Assembly: GCF_009909185.1 (NCBI RefSeq)
Contig: NZ_JAAAMV010000037.1
Coordinates: 1 to 64,000 of the forward strand
Source of the DNA: Paenibacillus glycinis
Lineage (GTDB): Bacteria; Bacillota; Bacilli; Paenibacillales; Paenibacillaceae
Length of the DNA: 64,000 nt
Reading direction: 5' to 3'
The translations under genes and the position numbers were made by a program. The notes beneath the pieces were generated by a model. That model had not been told where the DNA came from. It did no database searches and was given only the letters and a program-made list of their open reading frames with translations. Numbering within the stretch: position 1 is the first letter of the stretch; every line of letters starts with the position of its first letter. Positions 25,993 through 34,103 of the stretch are shown piece by piece.

Positions 25993-27882
25993 GTGATAGG
26001 AAGCGACATATTCAAAGAACTGCCGTCGGGCAGGTCGAAGCTGGTTCCTGGCCCCTTGACCAACAGATTCGAATTGAATACCAAATACGTCATGAGTTTG
26101 ACCAACGATAACCTGCTTCGCAATTTTTACCTGGAGGCCGGTCTATGGAGCTACAGCGGCAATGGTGGAACGACGACTTCTACGACGAGACCGGTTGGCC
26201 CCGAGCACTGGCACTGGGGTTGGGAATCTCCGACCTGTGAGCTGCGAGGCCATATCATGGGGCACTGGCTCTCTGCGGCGGCCAGAATATATGCGCAAAG
26301 CAATGACCGGCTCATCAAGGCGAAGGCCGATACGATCGTAGACGAATTGGCACGCTGCCAGAAAGCGAACGGAGGAGAGTGGCTAGCCGCCTTTCCCGAG
26401 ACTTACATGCACCGGATCGCGCAAGGTAAATGGGTATGGGCGCCTCACTATACAATTCATAAGCTGCTAATGGGGCTGCTCGAGATGTATACGCTCGCCG
26501 GCAGCGAACCTGCGCTCACTGTCATGCAAGGAATAGCTGCTTGGTTTCATCGTTGGACGGGCTCGTTCAGCCGGGAAGAAATGGACGATTTGCTCGATTT
26601 GGAGACGGGAGGCATGCTGGAGACGTGGGCTGAGCTTTACGGGATAACCGGGGAGCCCCGCCATTTGGAGCTCATTCACCGCTACGATCGGCGGCGTTTC
26701 TTTGATGCGCTTATTGAAGGCAAGGATGTATTGACCAATAAACATGCAAATACACAAATTCCCGAAATCCTAGGAGCGGCAAGAGCTTGGGAAGTCACAG
26801 GCTTGGAACGGTATAGGCAGGCAGTTGAAGCCTTCTGGGCGCAGGCAGTTACAACTAGAGGATATGTTTGTACTGGAGCCGGCGACAACGCAGAATTGTG
26901 GATGCCTCCAGAAAAGATGGCTTTGCGTTTGGGGGTCGGTCAAGAGCACTGCTGCACTTATAATATGATGCGGCTGGCGCATATCCTTCTTCGATGGACC
27001 GGCGATGCGAAATATGCGGATTATTGGGAGAGAAGATTCTACAATGGCGTACTTGCCCAGCAGCATGGTGAGAATGGGATGATCGCTTACTTCCTCGGCG
27101 TAGGGGCGGGAAGCCAGAAAACCTGGGGAACGCCAACACAGCACTTTTGGTGCTGCCACGGCACGCTGATGCAAGCAAACGCATCCTATGAGCGCCAAAT
27201 TTTTCTGGAGCACCAGGATGGTATCGCGATCAGTCAGTGGATTCCGGCAGAGACCTCACTGGTCCTCTCTGGCGTGAAGGTCGGTTTACGATTGGAACAG
27301 GATGCCCAATTCGGCGTTCATCCCTTGAACGGCTGGTCGGTTGAAGGCATGCGCGCGATTACGGAAGTACATGTTCCCTCGATCCCTGAATCCCGGCCTG
27401 ACCGTTACGTCTATACGATTCGAGTGCAAACGGACTCTTCAGTTTCCTTCTCGCTCAAACTCCGACTTCCTTGGTGGCTTAGCGGCACGCCTCGTATCCA
27501 GATGAACGCACAAACATTGGACATCGAAGGTACCCCAACCTCTTTCTTGGAACTGAAGCGGGAGTGGAAGGATGGCGATCGGGTAAACATCGAATTTCCG
27601 AAGCGTCTGACTGCCGAGCCATTACCGGGGGAGACAAAGACGTTTGCCTTTATGGACGGACCAATCGTGTTGGCAGGGCTGGTCGACGAGGAGCGTCGCC
27701 TAACAGGCGATTCGGAATTGCCCTCTTCCATGCTCGTACCGGATCGCGAACGTCATCATGGTTGGTGGAATGTTGGCAATTATCGAACGATTGGCCAGGC
27801 GCGGGGGATACGTTTTGTCCCCTTGTACGAAATTAGGGATGAGGCCTATACGGTCTACTTCCCGGTTGAATCAATTACTTAA
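25993..27882 (+). CDS. GH127 family glycosidase (beta-L-arabinofuranosidase type)
   Basis: A 629-residue protein of GH127 (formerly DUF1680). The (alpha/alpha)6 barrel carries FPETYMHRIAQGKWVWAPHY, GGMLETWAELYGIT and TNKHANTQIPEILG. The zinc-thiolate site characteristic of HypBA1 is visible: Glu-His-Cys-Cys in GQEHCCTYNMM, and the pair FWCCHGT, whose first Cys is the nucleophile in the family. A C-terminal beta-sandwich follows. With no signal peptide it should act in the cytoplasm on imported oligosaccharides with terminal beta-L-arabinofuranose. The GTG at 25993 has GGAGG eight bases upstream. Confidence 0.88.
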   Translation: MIGSDIFKELPSGRSKLVPGPLTNRFELNTKYVMSLTNDNLLRNFYLEAGLWSYSGNGGTTTSTTRPVGPEHWHWGWESPTCELRGHIMGHWLSAAARIYAQSNDRLIKAKADTIVDELARCQKANGGEWLAAFPETYMHRIAQGKWVWAPHYTIHKLLMGLLEMYTLAGSEPALTVMQGIAAWFHRWTGSFSREEMDDLLDLETGGMLETWAELYGITGEPRHLELIHRYDRRRFFDALIEGKDVLTNKHANTQIPEILGAARAWEVTGLERYRQAVEAFWAQAVTTRGYVCTGAGDNAELWMPPEKMALRLGVGQEHCCTYNMMRLAHILLRWTGDAKYADYWERRFYNGVLAQQHGENGMIAYFLGVGAGSQKTWGTPTQHFWCCHGTLMQANASYERQIFLEHQDGIAISQWIPAETSLVLSGVKVGLRLEQDAQFGVHPLNGWSVEGMRAITEVHVPSIPESRPDRYVYTIRVQTDSSVSFSLKLRLPWWLSGTPRIQMNAQTLDIEGTPTSFLELKREWKDGDRVNIEFPKRLTAEPLPGETKTFAFMDGPIVLAGLVDEERRLTGDSELPSSMLVPDRERHHGWWNVGNYRTIGQARGIRFVPLYEIRDEAYTVYFPVESIT

Positions 27883-28002
27883 TCTTGGGGAATGCAGGCG
27901 ACGGCGACGAAAGTTAACCTCTTTCTCGTGAGAGGCTGTCGGTCTCTTCTTTGAACAGCACCCCGTCAAGAAGACAGTACAAATAATTTAAAGTAATTAA
28001 GA

Positions 28003-28043
28003 GGCCTTCGTCCTGATCTCCACAGGACTGAGGCCGTTTTTTT
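28003..28043 (+). terminator. terminator after the GH127 gene
   Basis: GGCC arms plus GTCCTG/CAGGAC pairing inside, then seven T residues. It lies between the convergent GH127 and AraC genes. Confidence 0.82.
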
Positions 28044-28077
28044 GAAAGGTCGTTGTTGTTTATTCACCAGGACGATT

Positions 28078-28968
28078 TTATACCCCAGTTGAGTACATGT
28101 TTTTATACGCTGATGGTGTCATATTCATGTAAATTTTAAACCATTTTGAAAAGTAACTAACGTTTTGATAACCAGCTTCTAATGAAGCTTCTATTACATT
28201 GTAAGAACCAGTTCGTAACAAAGTTGCAGCCTTATTGATCCGAATAAAGTTCAAATACTCCATTGGCCGCATTCCGGTTCGTTCTTTGAAAAATTTACAA
28301 AAGTGGGACTTGCTTAAAGATATGATTGACGATAGTTGATTTAAATCCAGCTTATTGAAGGAGTTGTCCTCCATGTAAGCCAGAACATGTTTTATTTGTC
28401 GATTTTCTTGACCATGCCGTTTTTTTGAAATTGTTTTAGACTCAACCAATTCAAATTGATAGCTATCTGCGATAAATAAAAGCATATTGGCCTTCAAACT
28501 CATTTCGTAAGCGAGGGATCGACATGCAAAACTTGAAAGTACTTGCCGAATATAAAATAGCAGTTCAAGATGCTCTTTTTTGTGTGTAGATAAAAAAGTA
28601 GGCAATCTGGAAACCCCGCTCAGAATCGGAATTAAAAATTGTTCCTGTATCCGATCCCTGTGAAGGGAGGATAACCAGGATAATTTAAACACAATCGAAT
28701 AAAACAAGACCCCCTCACAATCATCGCTTACACCTGAGTGTAATTCGCCAGGATGAACAATTACTGCTTCTCCCGTGGTTATTTTGTAATCCTGATTCTC
28801 GATTTTAAATACGGCGCTCCCCTCTTTCATGTAAATAAACTCCATTTCATTATGCCAATGAATAGGTAGGATTGTATGGATATTGCCCGGATGTTCAATG
28901 GTATAAATATGAAATGGAAAGTCTGGAAATCCATGATGCGAATTCTCCCGATAACGATGTTCGTACAT
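28078..28968 (-). CDS. AraC family transcriptional regulator
   Basis: A 296-residue AraC regulator with an N-terminal cupin (LPIHWHNEMEFIYMKEGSAVF, GEAVIVHPGELHSG) and a C-terminal double HTH (LSKSHFCKFFKERTGMRPMEYL, YQNVSYFSKWFKIYMNMTP). AT-rich compared with neighbours. GGAGGTG precedes the ATG. It is divergent from the GH141-like operon. A perfect palindrome and a second half-copy of it lie in the shared upstream region, suggesting autoregulation and control of the operon. Confidence 0.88.
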   Translation of the reverse strand: MYEHRYRENSHHGFPDFPFHIYTIEHPGNIHTILPIHWHNEMEFIYMKEGSAVFKIENQDYKITTGEAVIVHPGELHSGVSDDCEGVLFYSIVFKLSWLSSLHRDRIQEQFLIPILSGVSRLPTFLSTHKKEHLELLFYIRQVLSSFACRSLAYEMSLKANMLLFIADSYQFELVESKTISKKRHGQENRQIKHVLAYMEDNSFNKLDLNQLSSIISLSKSHFCKFFKERTGMRPMEYLNFIRINKAATLLRTGSYNVIEASLEAGYQNVSYFSKWFKIYMNMTPSAYKNMYSTGV

Positions 28969-28990
28969 GGATACGCCACCTCCAATAAGA

Positions 28991-29025
28991 ACAATTATAA
29001 AATTGTGTTAAGTATACACAATTTT
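28991..29025 (-). promoter_or_regulatory. promoter and palindromic operator of the AraC gene
   Basis: AAAATTGTGT (28999-29008) and ACACAATTTT (29016-29025) form a perfect inverted repeat with a seven-base spacer. Read on the minus strand, TTGTGT, 16 bases and TATAAT form a sigma-A-type promoter embedded in it. The half-site ATTGTGTTA.GTA recurs at 29187-29198, nearer the GH141-like gene. The rest of 29026-29347 is AT-rich, with a TATAAT at 29239-29244 and no gene. Confidence 0.55.
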
Positions 29026-29347
29026 ATGTTTAATTTCATGCACGTAAGAAATTAACTAGGGAATCGTACGAACGAGCGACAAGATGAATTGCTCTACTCA
29101 ACAGGATATACAAACTGCATGCGGCATTTCTTACAATACCTTAACCTGAACTTAAGCGCGCACATAGATACACCTTGGATAATAATATTGTGTTAGTAAA
29201 ACGTGATTTTCTGTTAGATTTCGTAGGCTTATTAATAATATAATTTCTATACCTAATCAATAACAATAACTGTTGGAGGGCGGAACCAAATAAGGAATCA
29301 GATGAAAGTAAATAAGAGCGGTCGTTTCGACCAGAAAAGGAGCACAA

Positions 29348-31702
29348 ATGAAAAATTCCACGGTAAATATATATGTCTCTTCCAACGGTAATGATTTTGC
29401 CGACGGAACCGAAGGAAATCCTTTCGCAACATTGCAACGAGCGCAAATCGAAGCACGATCCGCAGCGGGACAAGGAAAGCCGGTCCATGTCTGGGTGCAT
29501 GGGGGCATATATTATCTTTCGGAAACCATGCTTTTTTTGCCGGAGGATTCGGGATCTGCGGATGCTCTTGTGATTTATGAAGCGGTTCCCGGCGAGAACG
29601 TTACGATTAGCGGAGGGGAGAAGCTGGATCTTCAATGGCGTTCGTATGAAGGAGGTATTATGCAAACGCATTCACTTTCGCCTGGTTTGAAAATGGATCA
29701 GTTATTCATAAATAATCGACAGATGCATATGGCGAGGTATCCGAGCTTTAATGAGCATACCCGAATCATGAACGGATACGCCAAGGATTGCATGAGTCCG
29801 GAGCGTGTCGCACGGTGGGCAAATCCCGCGGGCGGATATGTGCATGCCATGCATAAGCACTTGTGGGGAGACTATCGTTATCTGATAAAAGGAAAGGACA
29901 AGAACGACCGGCTTATCCTTGATGGCGGCTGGCAAAACAACCGAAAGATGGGTATGCATGATGACTACCGTTACATTGAAAATATTTTTGAAGAGCTGGA
30001 CTCGCCAGGGGAATGGTTCTATGACGAGAAAGTCGGAACGCTTTATGTATATCCGTACCCGGATACGATCCTTCAAGAGTCATCAATCGAAGGCATTCGA
30101 TTAGCTCATTTAGTTGAGTTTCGGGGCAGCGAGGATTCCCCAGTTCGTTATATTGCGCTTAAGGGGTTTACCTTTAAACATGCTGCAAGAACCTTTATGG
30201 ACAATCGCGAGCCTCTCTTGCGCAGCGATTGGACCACGTATCGTGGCGGGGCAATCGTATTGCACGGATCCGAGAATTGTTCGATTGATGATTGTGGTTT
30301 TGTTCAATTGGGCGGAAATGCGATATTCGTCGATGATTATAATCGCAATGCGATGATTAGAGGATGTCTGATTCGCGATGTAGGGGCAAATGGTATTGCT
30401 TTTGTCGGTAATCCGGATTCGGTCCGCAGCCCGCTATTTGAATATAACGAACGTCAAATGCTGAAGGACATGGACCAAACCCCTGGACCCCGAACAAATC
30501 ATTATCCTGCCCAGTGTCTGGTCGAGGATTGCCTGATATCCAGAGTAGGGCAGGTGGAAAAACAATCCGCTCCCATCCAAATATCCATGTCTTTGGATAT
30601 AACGGTCCGGCATTGCAGTATTTATGAAGTTCCCAGAGCGGGAATTAATATTTCCGAAGGGACATTCGGAGGACATATCATCGAATTTTGCGATGTATTC
30701 GATACTGTGCTGGAAACCGGCGATCATGGTTCATTCAACGCGTGGGGAAGAGATCGGTACTGGTTGCTGGAAGACGCGGATATGGACAAAATTAACCCGG
30801 ACAACGAAACGGCTGACAGTATATTGCCTATATTGGACATGGTAAGGCCGATTACGATTCGGAATAACAGATGGCGTTGCGACTACGGATGGGATATCGA
30901 TCTTGACGATGGCTGCACATGGTACCAAATTTACAATAACTTGTGCCTAGGCGGAGGCATTAAGTTAAGAGAGGGTTTTTACCGTACATGCGAAAACAAT
31001 ATCATGGTAAACAACACGTTTCATCCCCATGTTTGGTTTAAGGGGAGCAGGGACATTTTTCGCTGCAATATCGTGTTTAGCGAATATGCACCGATTCGCG
31101 TACCGAAGCCGTGGGGGAAAGAATGCGATTGGAACCTGATTCATCAAGCTGACCTGCTGGAAAAGAAACCTGCATTGACGGTCCAAGTGCAGAGCGGATC
31201 GGATAACCATTCGATCATTGCGGATGCGCTATTTGTTCATACGGCTTCTGGAAATTATCAGGTTCGGGAAGAATCTCCTGCGCTTGATTTGGGATTCCGT
31301 AATTTCCCGATGGATCAGTTCGGAGTGCACAAACCGAGATTGAAAAAGATCGCCAAAACGCCAAAGCTTCCTGAACTCGGCGTTATTATGAGCGAATCCG
31401 GCCGTCTTCCGCAGACTGCGCTTTGGGGAAGATGCAAAGTTAAGAACATTGTGGGGATGGGGGAAGTATCCGCAGCCGGTTTACCGGCAGAAGTAGGGAT
31501 TATCATTGAATCTCTCCCCTGGGGCAGTTGGCAGATGGAAAAAGGTTTTCAGGTTGCGGACGTAGTCTTGGGGATAAATGAAAAAAAAGTAGATACGGTT
31601 GATGATCTTTTGCAATTATACGAAGCCTGCCCTTCAGGCGAGAGTTTTGGTGTAACCATTTTTCGTGGACAGAAAGAAATAGAACTAACGGTGAGTAAAT
31701 GA
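29348..31702 (+). CDS. GH141-like parallel beta-helix glycosidase with C-terminal PDZ-like domain
   Basis: A 784-residue protein. From about residue 5 (NIYVSSNGNDFADGTEGNPF) it has the entry motif of right-handed beta-helix enzymes. The body (about 180-600) consists of repeated N-x-(V/I)-x(2)-(C/N) helix turns such as NCSIDDCGFVQLGGNAIFV and VRHCSIYEVPRAGINISEG. This resembles GH141, which includes alpha-L-fucosidases and xylanases. The last 80 residues (AAGLPAEVGIIIES, FQVADVVLGINEKKVDTVDD) form a PDZ-like fold. No signal peptide is present, so it is probably cytoplasmic. AAAGGAG lies before the ATG. It heads an operon with the isomerase and oxidoreductase genes. Confidence 0.72.
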   Translation: MKNSTVNIYVSSNGNDFADGTEGNPFATLQRAQIEARSAAGQGKPVHVWVHGGIYYLSETMLFLPEDSGSADALVIYEAVPGENVTISGGEKLDLQWRSYEGGIMQTHSLSPGLKMDQLFINNRQMHMARYPSFNEHTRIMNGYAKDCMSPERVARWANPAGGYVHAMHKHLWGDYRYLIKGKDKNDRLILDGGWQNNRKMGMHDDYRYIENIFEELDSPGEWFYDEKVGTLYVYPYPDTILQESSIEGIRLAHLVEFRGSEDSPVRYIALKGFTFKHAARTFMDNREPLLRSDWTTYRGGAIVLHGSENCSIDDCGFVQLGGNAIFVDDYNRNAMIRGCLIRDVGANGIAFVGNPDSVRSPLFEYNERQMLKDMDQTPGPRTNHYPAQCLVEDCLISRVGQVEKQSAPIQISMSLDITVRHCSIYEVPRAGINISEGTFGGHIIEFCDVFDTVLETGDHGSFNAWGRDRYWLLEDADMDKINPDNETADSILPILDMVRPITIRNNRWRCDYGWDIDLDDGCTWYQIYNNLCLGGGIKLREGFYRTCENNIMVNNTFHPHVWFKGSRDIFRCNIVFSEYAPIRVPKPWGKECDWNLIHQADLLEKKPALTVQVQSGSDNHSIIADALFVHTASGNYQVREESPALDLGFRNFPMDQFGVHKPRLKKIAKTPKLPELGVIMSESGRLPQTALWGRCKVKNIVGMGEVSAAGLPAEVGIIIESLPWGSWQMEKGFQVADVVLGINEKKVDTVDDLLQLYEACPSGESFGVTIFRGQKEIELTVSK

Positions 31703-31744
31703 ATCAAAGATGGCTATTTTTATTTCAGACAGGGGAGTTTCGCC

Positions 31745-32632
31745 GTGCAAATTTTACGTATTGGAACAATGGTCTGGGGTGAAGATGCATTAAATGTCAT
31801 CCCGCAAATTCTTCCTCACGGGTTTGAATGTTTTGAGCTCGCATTCTGGCAGACGACAGGTAACACTGATCTTGAGGACTTGGCCAAACGGCTGCAAGCT
31901 AAATTAGCCGAGCAAAATTGTATTATCTCTTGTCTTACGATATTTGGGAACCCGCTCACTAACGAAGGAAGCAACGCGGACGCGATTGCCAGTTGGGAAC
32001 GTTTAATCGATCATGCTCATCTTTTTGGCGTTGACCTCATAACCGGCTTCACGGGACGTCTGACAGACCGGCCGATCGACGAATCCATTCCTCGATTCAA
32101 AGAGGTTTTTGGAGAACTATCCAAAAGAGCAATGGATAAGGGCATCCGGCTTGCATTTGAAAATTGCGACATGGATGGCGACTGGAAGAAAGGCGACTGG
32201 AATATCGCGCTTAATCCGACTGCATGGGAAATGATGTTCGATGCAGTTCCGATGGATAATATAGGTTTGGAGTGGGAGCCTGCTCACCAAATGGTCAGCC
32301 TGATCGATCCGATCCCGCAGCTGCGCAAATGGGTTGATAGAATATTCCATGTTCATGGAAAAGACGCCACGATAGCGTGGGATATCGTTAGAGAACATGG
32401 TATCCATGGTCCCAAGCCGTTTGTCTGGCATCGTACTCCAGGATTCGGAGATAGCAATTGGACCGACATTATTACCATATTACGGCAAGCGGGCTATACG
32501 GGCACGATTGATATCGAAGGCTGGCACGATCCCGTATACCGGGGGGATTTGGAAATGACAGGCCAAGTGCATGCATTGAATTATTTGAAGCATTGTCGCG
32601 GGGGCGCTTGGATCCCCAATCCCAAAAATTAA
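31745..32632 (+). CDS. sugar phosphate isomerase/epimerase (xylose-isomerase-like TIM barrel)
   Basis: A 295-residue TIM-barrel protein of the AP-endonuclease-2/IolE-type superfamily. Putative metal ligands are visible in LAFENCDMDG (Glu), LEWEPAHQ (Glu/His), IFHVHGKDA (His) and IDIEGWHDP (Glu). Such enzymes isomerise, epimerise or dehydrate sugars. The partner oxidoreductase 17 bp downstream suggests a two-step conversion of the sugar released by the GH141-like enzyme. The GTG start follows GGGGAG. Confidence 0.82.
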   Translation: MQILRIGTMVWGEDALNVIPQILPHGFECFELAFWQTTGNTDLEDLAKRLQAKLAEQNCIISCLTIFGNPLTNEGSNADAIASWERLIDHAHLFGVDLITGFTGRLTDRPIDESIPRFKEVFGELSKRAMDKGIRLAFENCDMDGDWKKGDWNIALNPTAWEMMFDAVPMDNIGLEWEPAHQMVSLIDPIPQLRKWVDRIFHVHGKDATIAWDIVREHGIHGPKPFVWHRTPGFGDSNWTDIITILRQAGYTGTIDIEGWHDPVYRGDLEMTGQVHALNYLKHCRGGAWIPNPKN

Positions 32633-32649
32633 AGGAGGGGATATTTGAA

Positions 32650-33681
32650 ATGGTAAAATTTAAAGTCGTATCCGTAGGCTGCGGCATTATTGCGAACGAA
32701 TGGATGAAAAATGTGCTCTCCCGAACAGACATGGAAATCGTTGCATTGGTGGACATCAGAAAAGATTCAGCAGATGCAATGGCTGAACGCTATGGGTTAA
32801 CATGCCCTACGTTTACGGATACAGCTACTGCCATTTCCCAGACGAACGCCGATGTCGTGTTTGACTTGACAATACCTGCGAGTCATTTCAGCGTATGTAC
32901 GACTGCATTGAAGCTTGGTTGCAGCGTCTTCAGCGAGAAACCGTTAGCGGCATCGATGGCGGAAGCTCATGAGATGATTCTCCAGTCCGAACGAAGCGGG
33001 AAGTCATTCTCGGTTATGCAAAACCGTAGATACGATCCGAACATTCGCGCTTATCGTAATCTTGTACATTCGGGCACGATTGGCAAACCTGGTTATATTG
33101 GCGCCGATTTCTTCATCGGTGCCCATTTCGATGGGTTTCGTGCCGTGATGGACAGTCCTCTGGTGCTTGATATGGCCATTCATACTTTTGACCAAGCGCG
33201 CTTTATTACCGACACCGATCCCGTCTCCGTATATTGCCATGAATACAATCCGCCCGGATCGTGGTACAAGGGCAATGCGTCAGCTATATGCATATTTGAA
33301 ATGTCGGATGGTTCCGTTTTCTGTTACCGGGGCTCCTGGTGTGCGGAGGGGGTTCCTACTTCATGGGAAGCTTCCTGGCGGGTTACAGGTGAACGAGGGA
33401 CAGCGATCTGGGATGGCTTCACGGCACCGTATGCCGAGATCGTTGCTCCGAGGGAACAAAAGGACAAATTTATTTATGAATATTCTCGCGTTGAGAGCGA
33501 TTATACATGGGAAGGAAACTTGGGTCATGCCGGCTGCCTCGACGAGATGTTCGCTGCCCTGAAGGAAGGGCGACCCGCCGAAACAGATTGCCGGGATAAT
33601 ATCAAGAGTATTGAAATGGTTCTGGGCGCTGTAGAGAGCGCAAGAACAGGCAGGAAAATCTATCTTAAAGATTTCAGTTAA
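32650..33681 (+). CDS. Gfo/Idh/MocA family oxidoreductase
   Basis: A 343-residue dehydrogenase with the Rossmann motif VVSVGCGIIANEWM, the signature SEKPLAASMAEAH near residue 97 and a C-terminal substrate domain containing DMAIHTFDQARFI. It is the last gene of the GH141-like operon. Its substrate is probably the same sugar as that of the upstream isomerase. AAGGAGGGG lies ten bases before the ATG. Confidence 0.86.
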   Translation: MVKFKVVSVGCGIIANEWMKNVLSRTDMEIVALVDIRKDSADAMAERYGLTCPTFTDTATAISQTNADVVFDLTIPASHFSVCTTALKLGCSVFSEKPLAASMAEAHEMILQSERSGKSFSVMQNRRYDPNIRAYRNLVHSGTIGKPGYIGADFFIGAHFDGFRAVMDSPLVLDMAIHTFDQARFITDTDPVSVYCHEYNPPGSWYKGNASAICIFEMSDGSVFCYRGSWCAEGVPTSWEASWRVTGERGTAIWDGFTAPYAEIVAPREQKDKFIYEYSRVESDYTWEGNLGHAGCLDEMFAALKEGRPAETDCRDNIKSIEMVLGAVESARTGRKIYLKDFS

Positions 33682-33701
33682 AATAAACACAATCATCAGA
33701 T

Positions 33702-33806
33702 TCAGAGAGACAATTTAATGTTAATGTTGCGACAAAATGGCTCGTTATTCAGAAAGCCTACCATAGAGGCAATCGTCTTGATGGTGAGGCTTTCTTTGTT
33801 GTGTTT
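33702..33806 (-). pseudogene. possible AraC HTH remnant
   Basis: On the minus strand a short reading, ESLTIKTIASMVGFLNNEPF, closely resembles the second HTH of AraC proteins (compare EKLTIKAIGLLVGFLDTSHF in the regulator at 57879-58736). It ends at 33702 without the usual FSR.F..K tail. Part of it is also the stem of the terminator at 33751, so coincidence cannot be excluded. Confidence 0.35.
33751..33806 (+). terminator. terminator of the GH141-like operon
   Basis: AGAAAGCC.TACCAT pairs with ATGGT.GA.GGCTTTCT, followed by TTGTTGTGTTTT. A strong stem with a T-rich but interrupted tail, 70 bp after the stop codon. Confidence 0.7.
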
Positions 33807-33864
33807 TGCAAGATACCTATACATCCGTGGAAAAAATGTGCAAATAAACACACAAACATCTGCA

Positions 33865-33893
33865 TGGAAAGCATGAAAGCGCTTAGCTATAAT
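33865..33893 (+). promoter_or_regulatory. promoter with cre-like site upstream of the GH95-like gene
   Basis: TGGAAA (33865-33870), 17 bases and TATAAT (33888-33893) form a sigma-A promoter. Its spacer contains TGAAAGCGCTTAGC (33874-33887), which matches the CcpA cre consensus at 12 of 14 positions. The block shares 28 of 38 positions, without gaps, with the promoter of the ABC operon at 43762. About 200 untranslated bases follow before the gene. Confidence 0.55.
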
Positions 33894-34103
33894 AAAAACG
33901 CTATCAAATGAATGCGTTTTCAAAATGTTGTTTGCGATGCCATTAATGCAAACGATGTTAATTTCATGTTTTCCCAACCACCAAAAAAAGGGGATGTAGC
34001 GATATTTTCTAAGAGATTTGGTAAGTAGAATGTCTACAGGACAAATACCCGATGCGGAATGATGATTTCGGAGAGGCTTGCTTAATTTAGAGGAGGTACC
34101 AGA

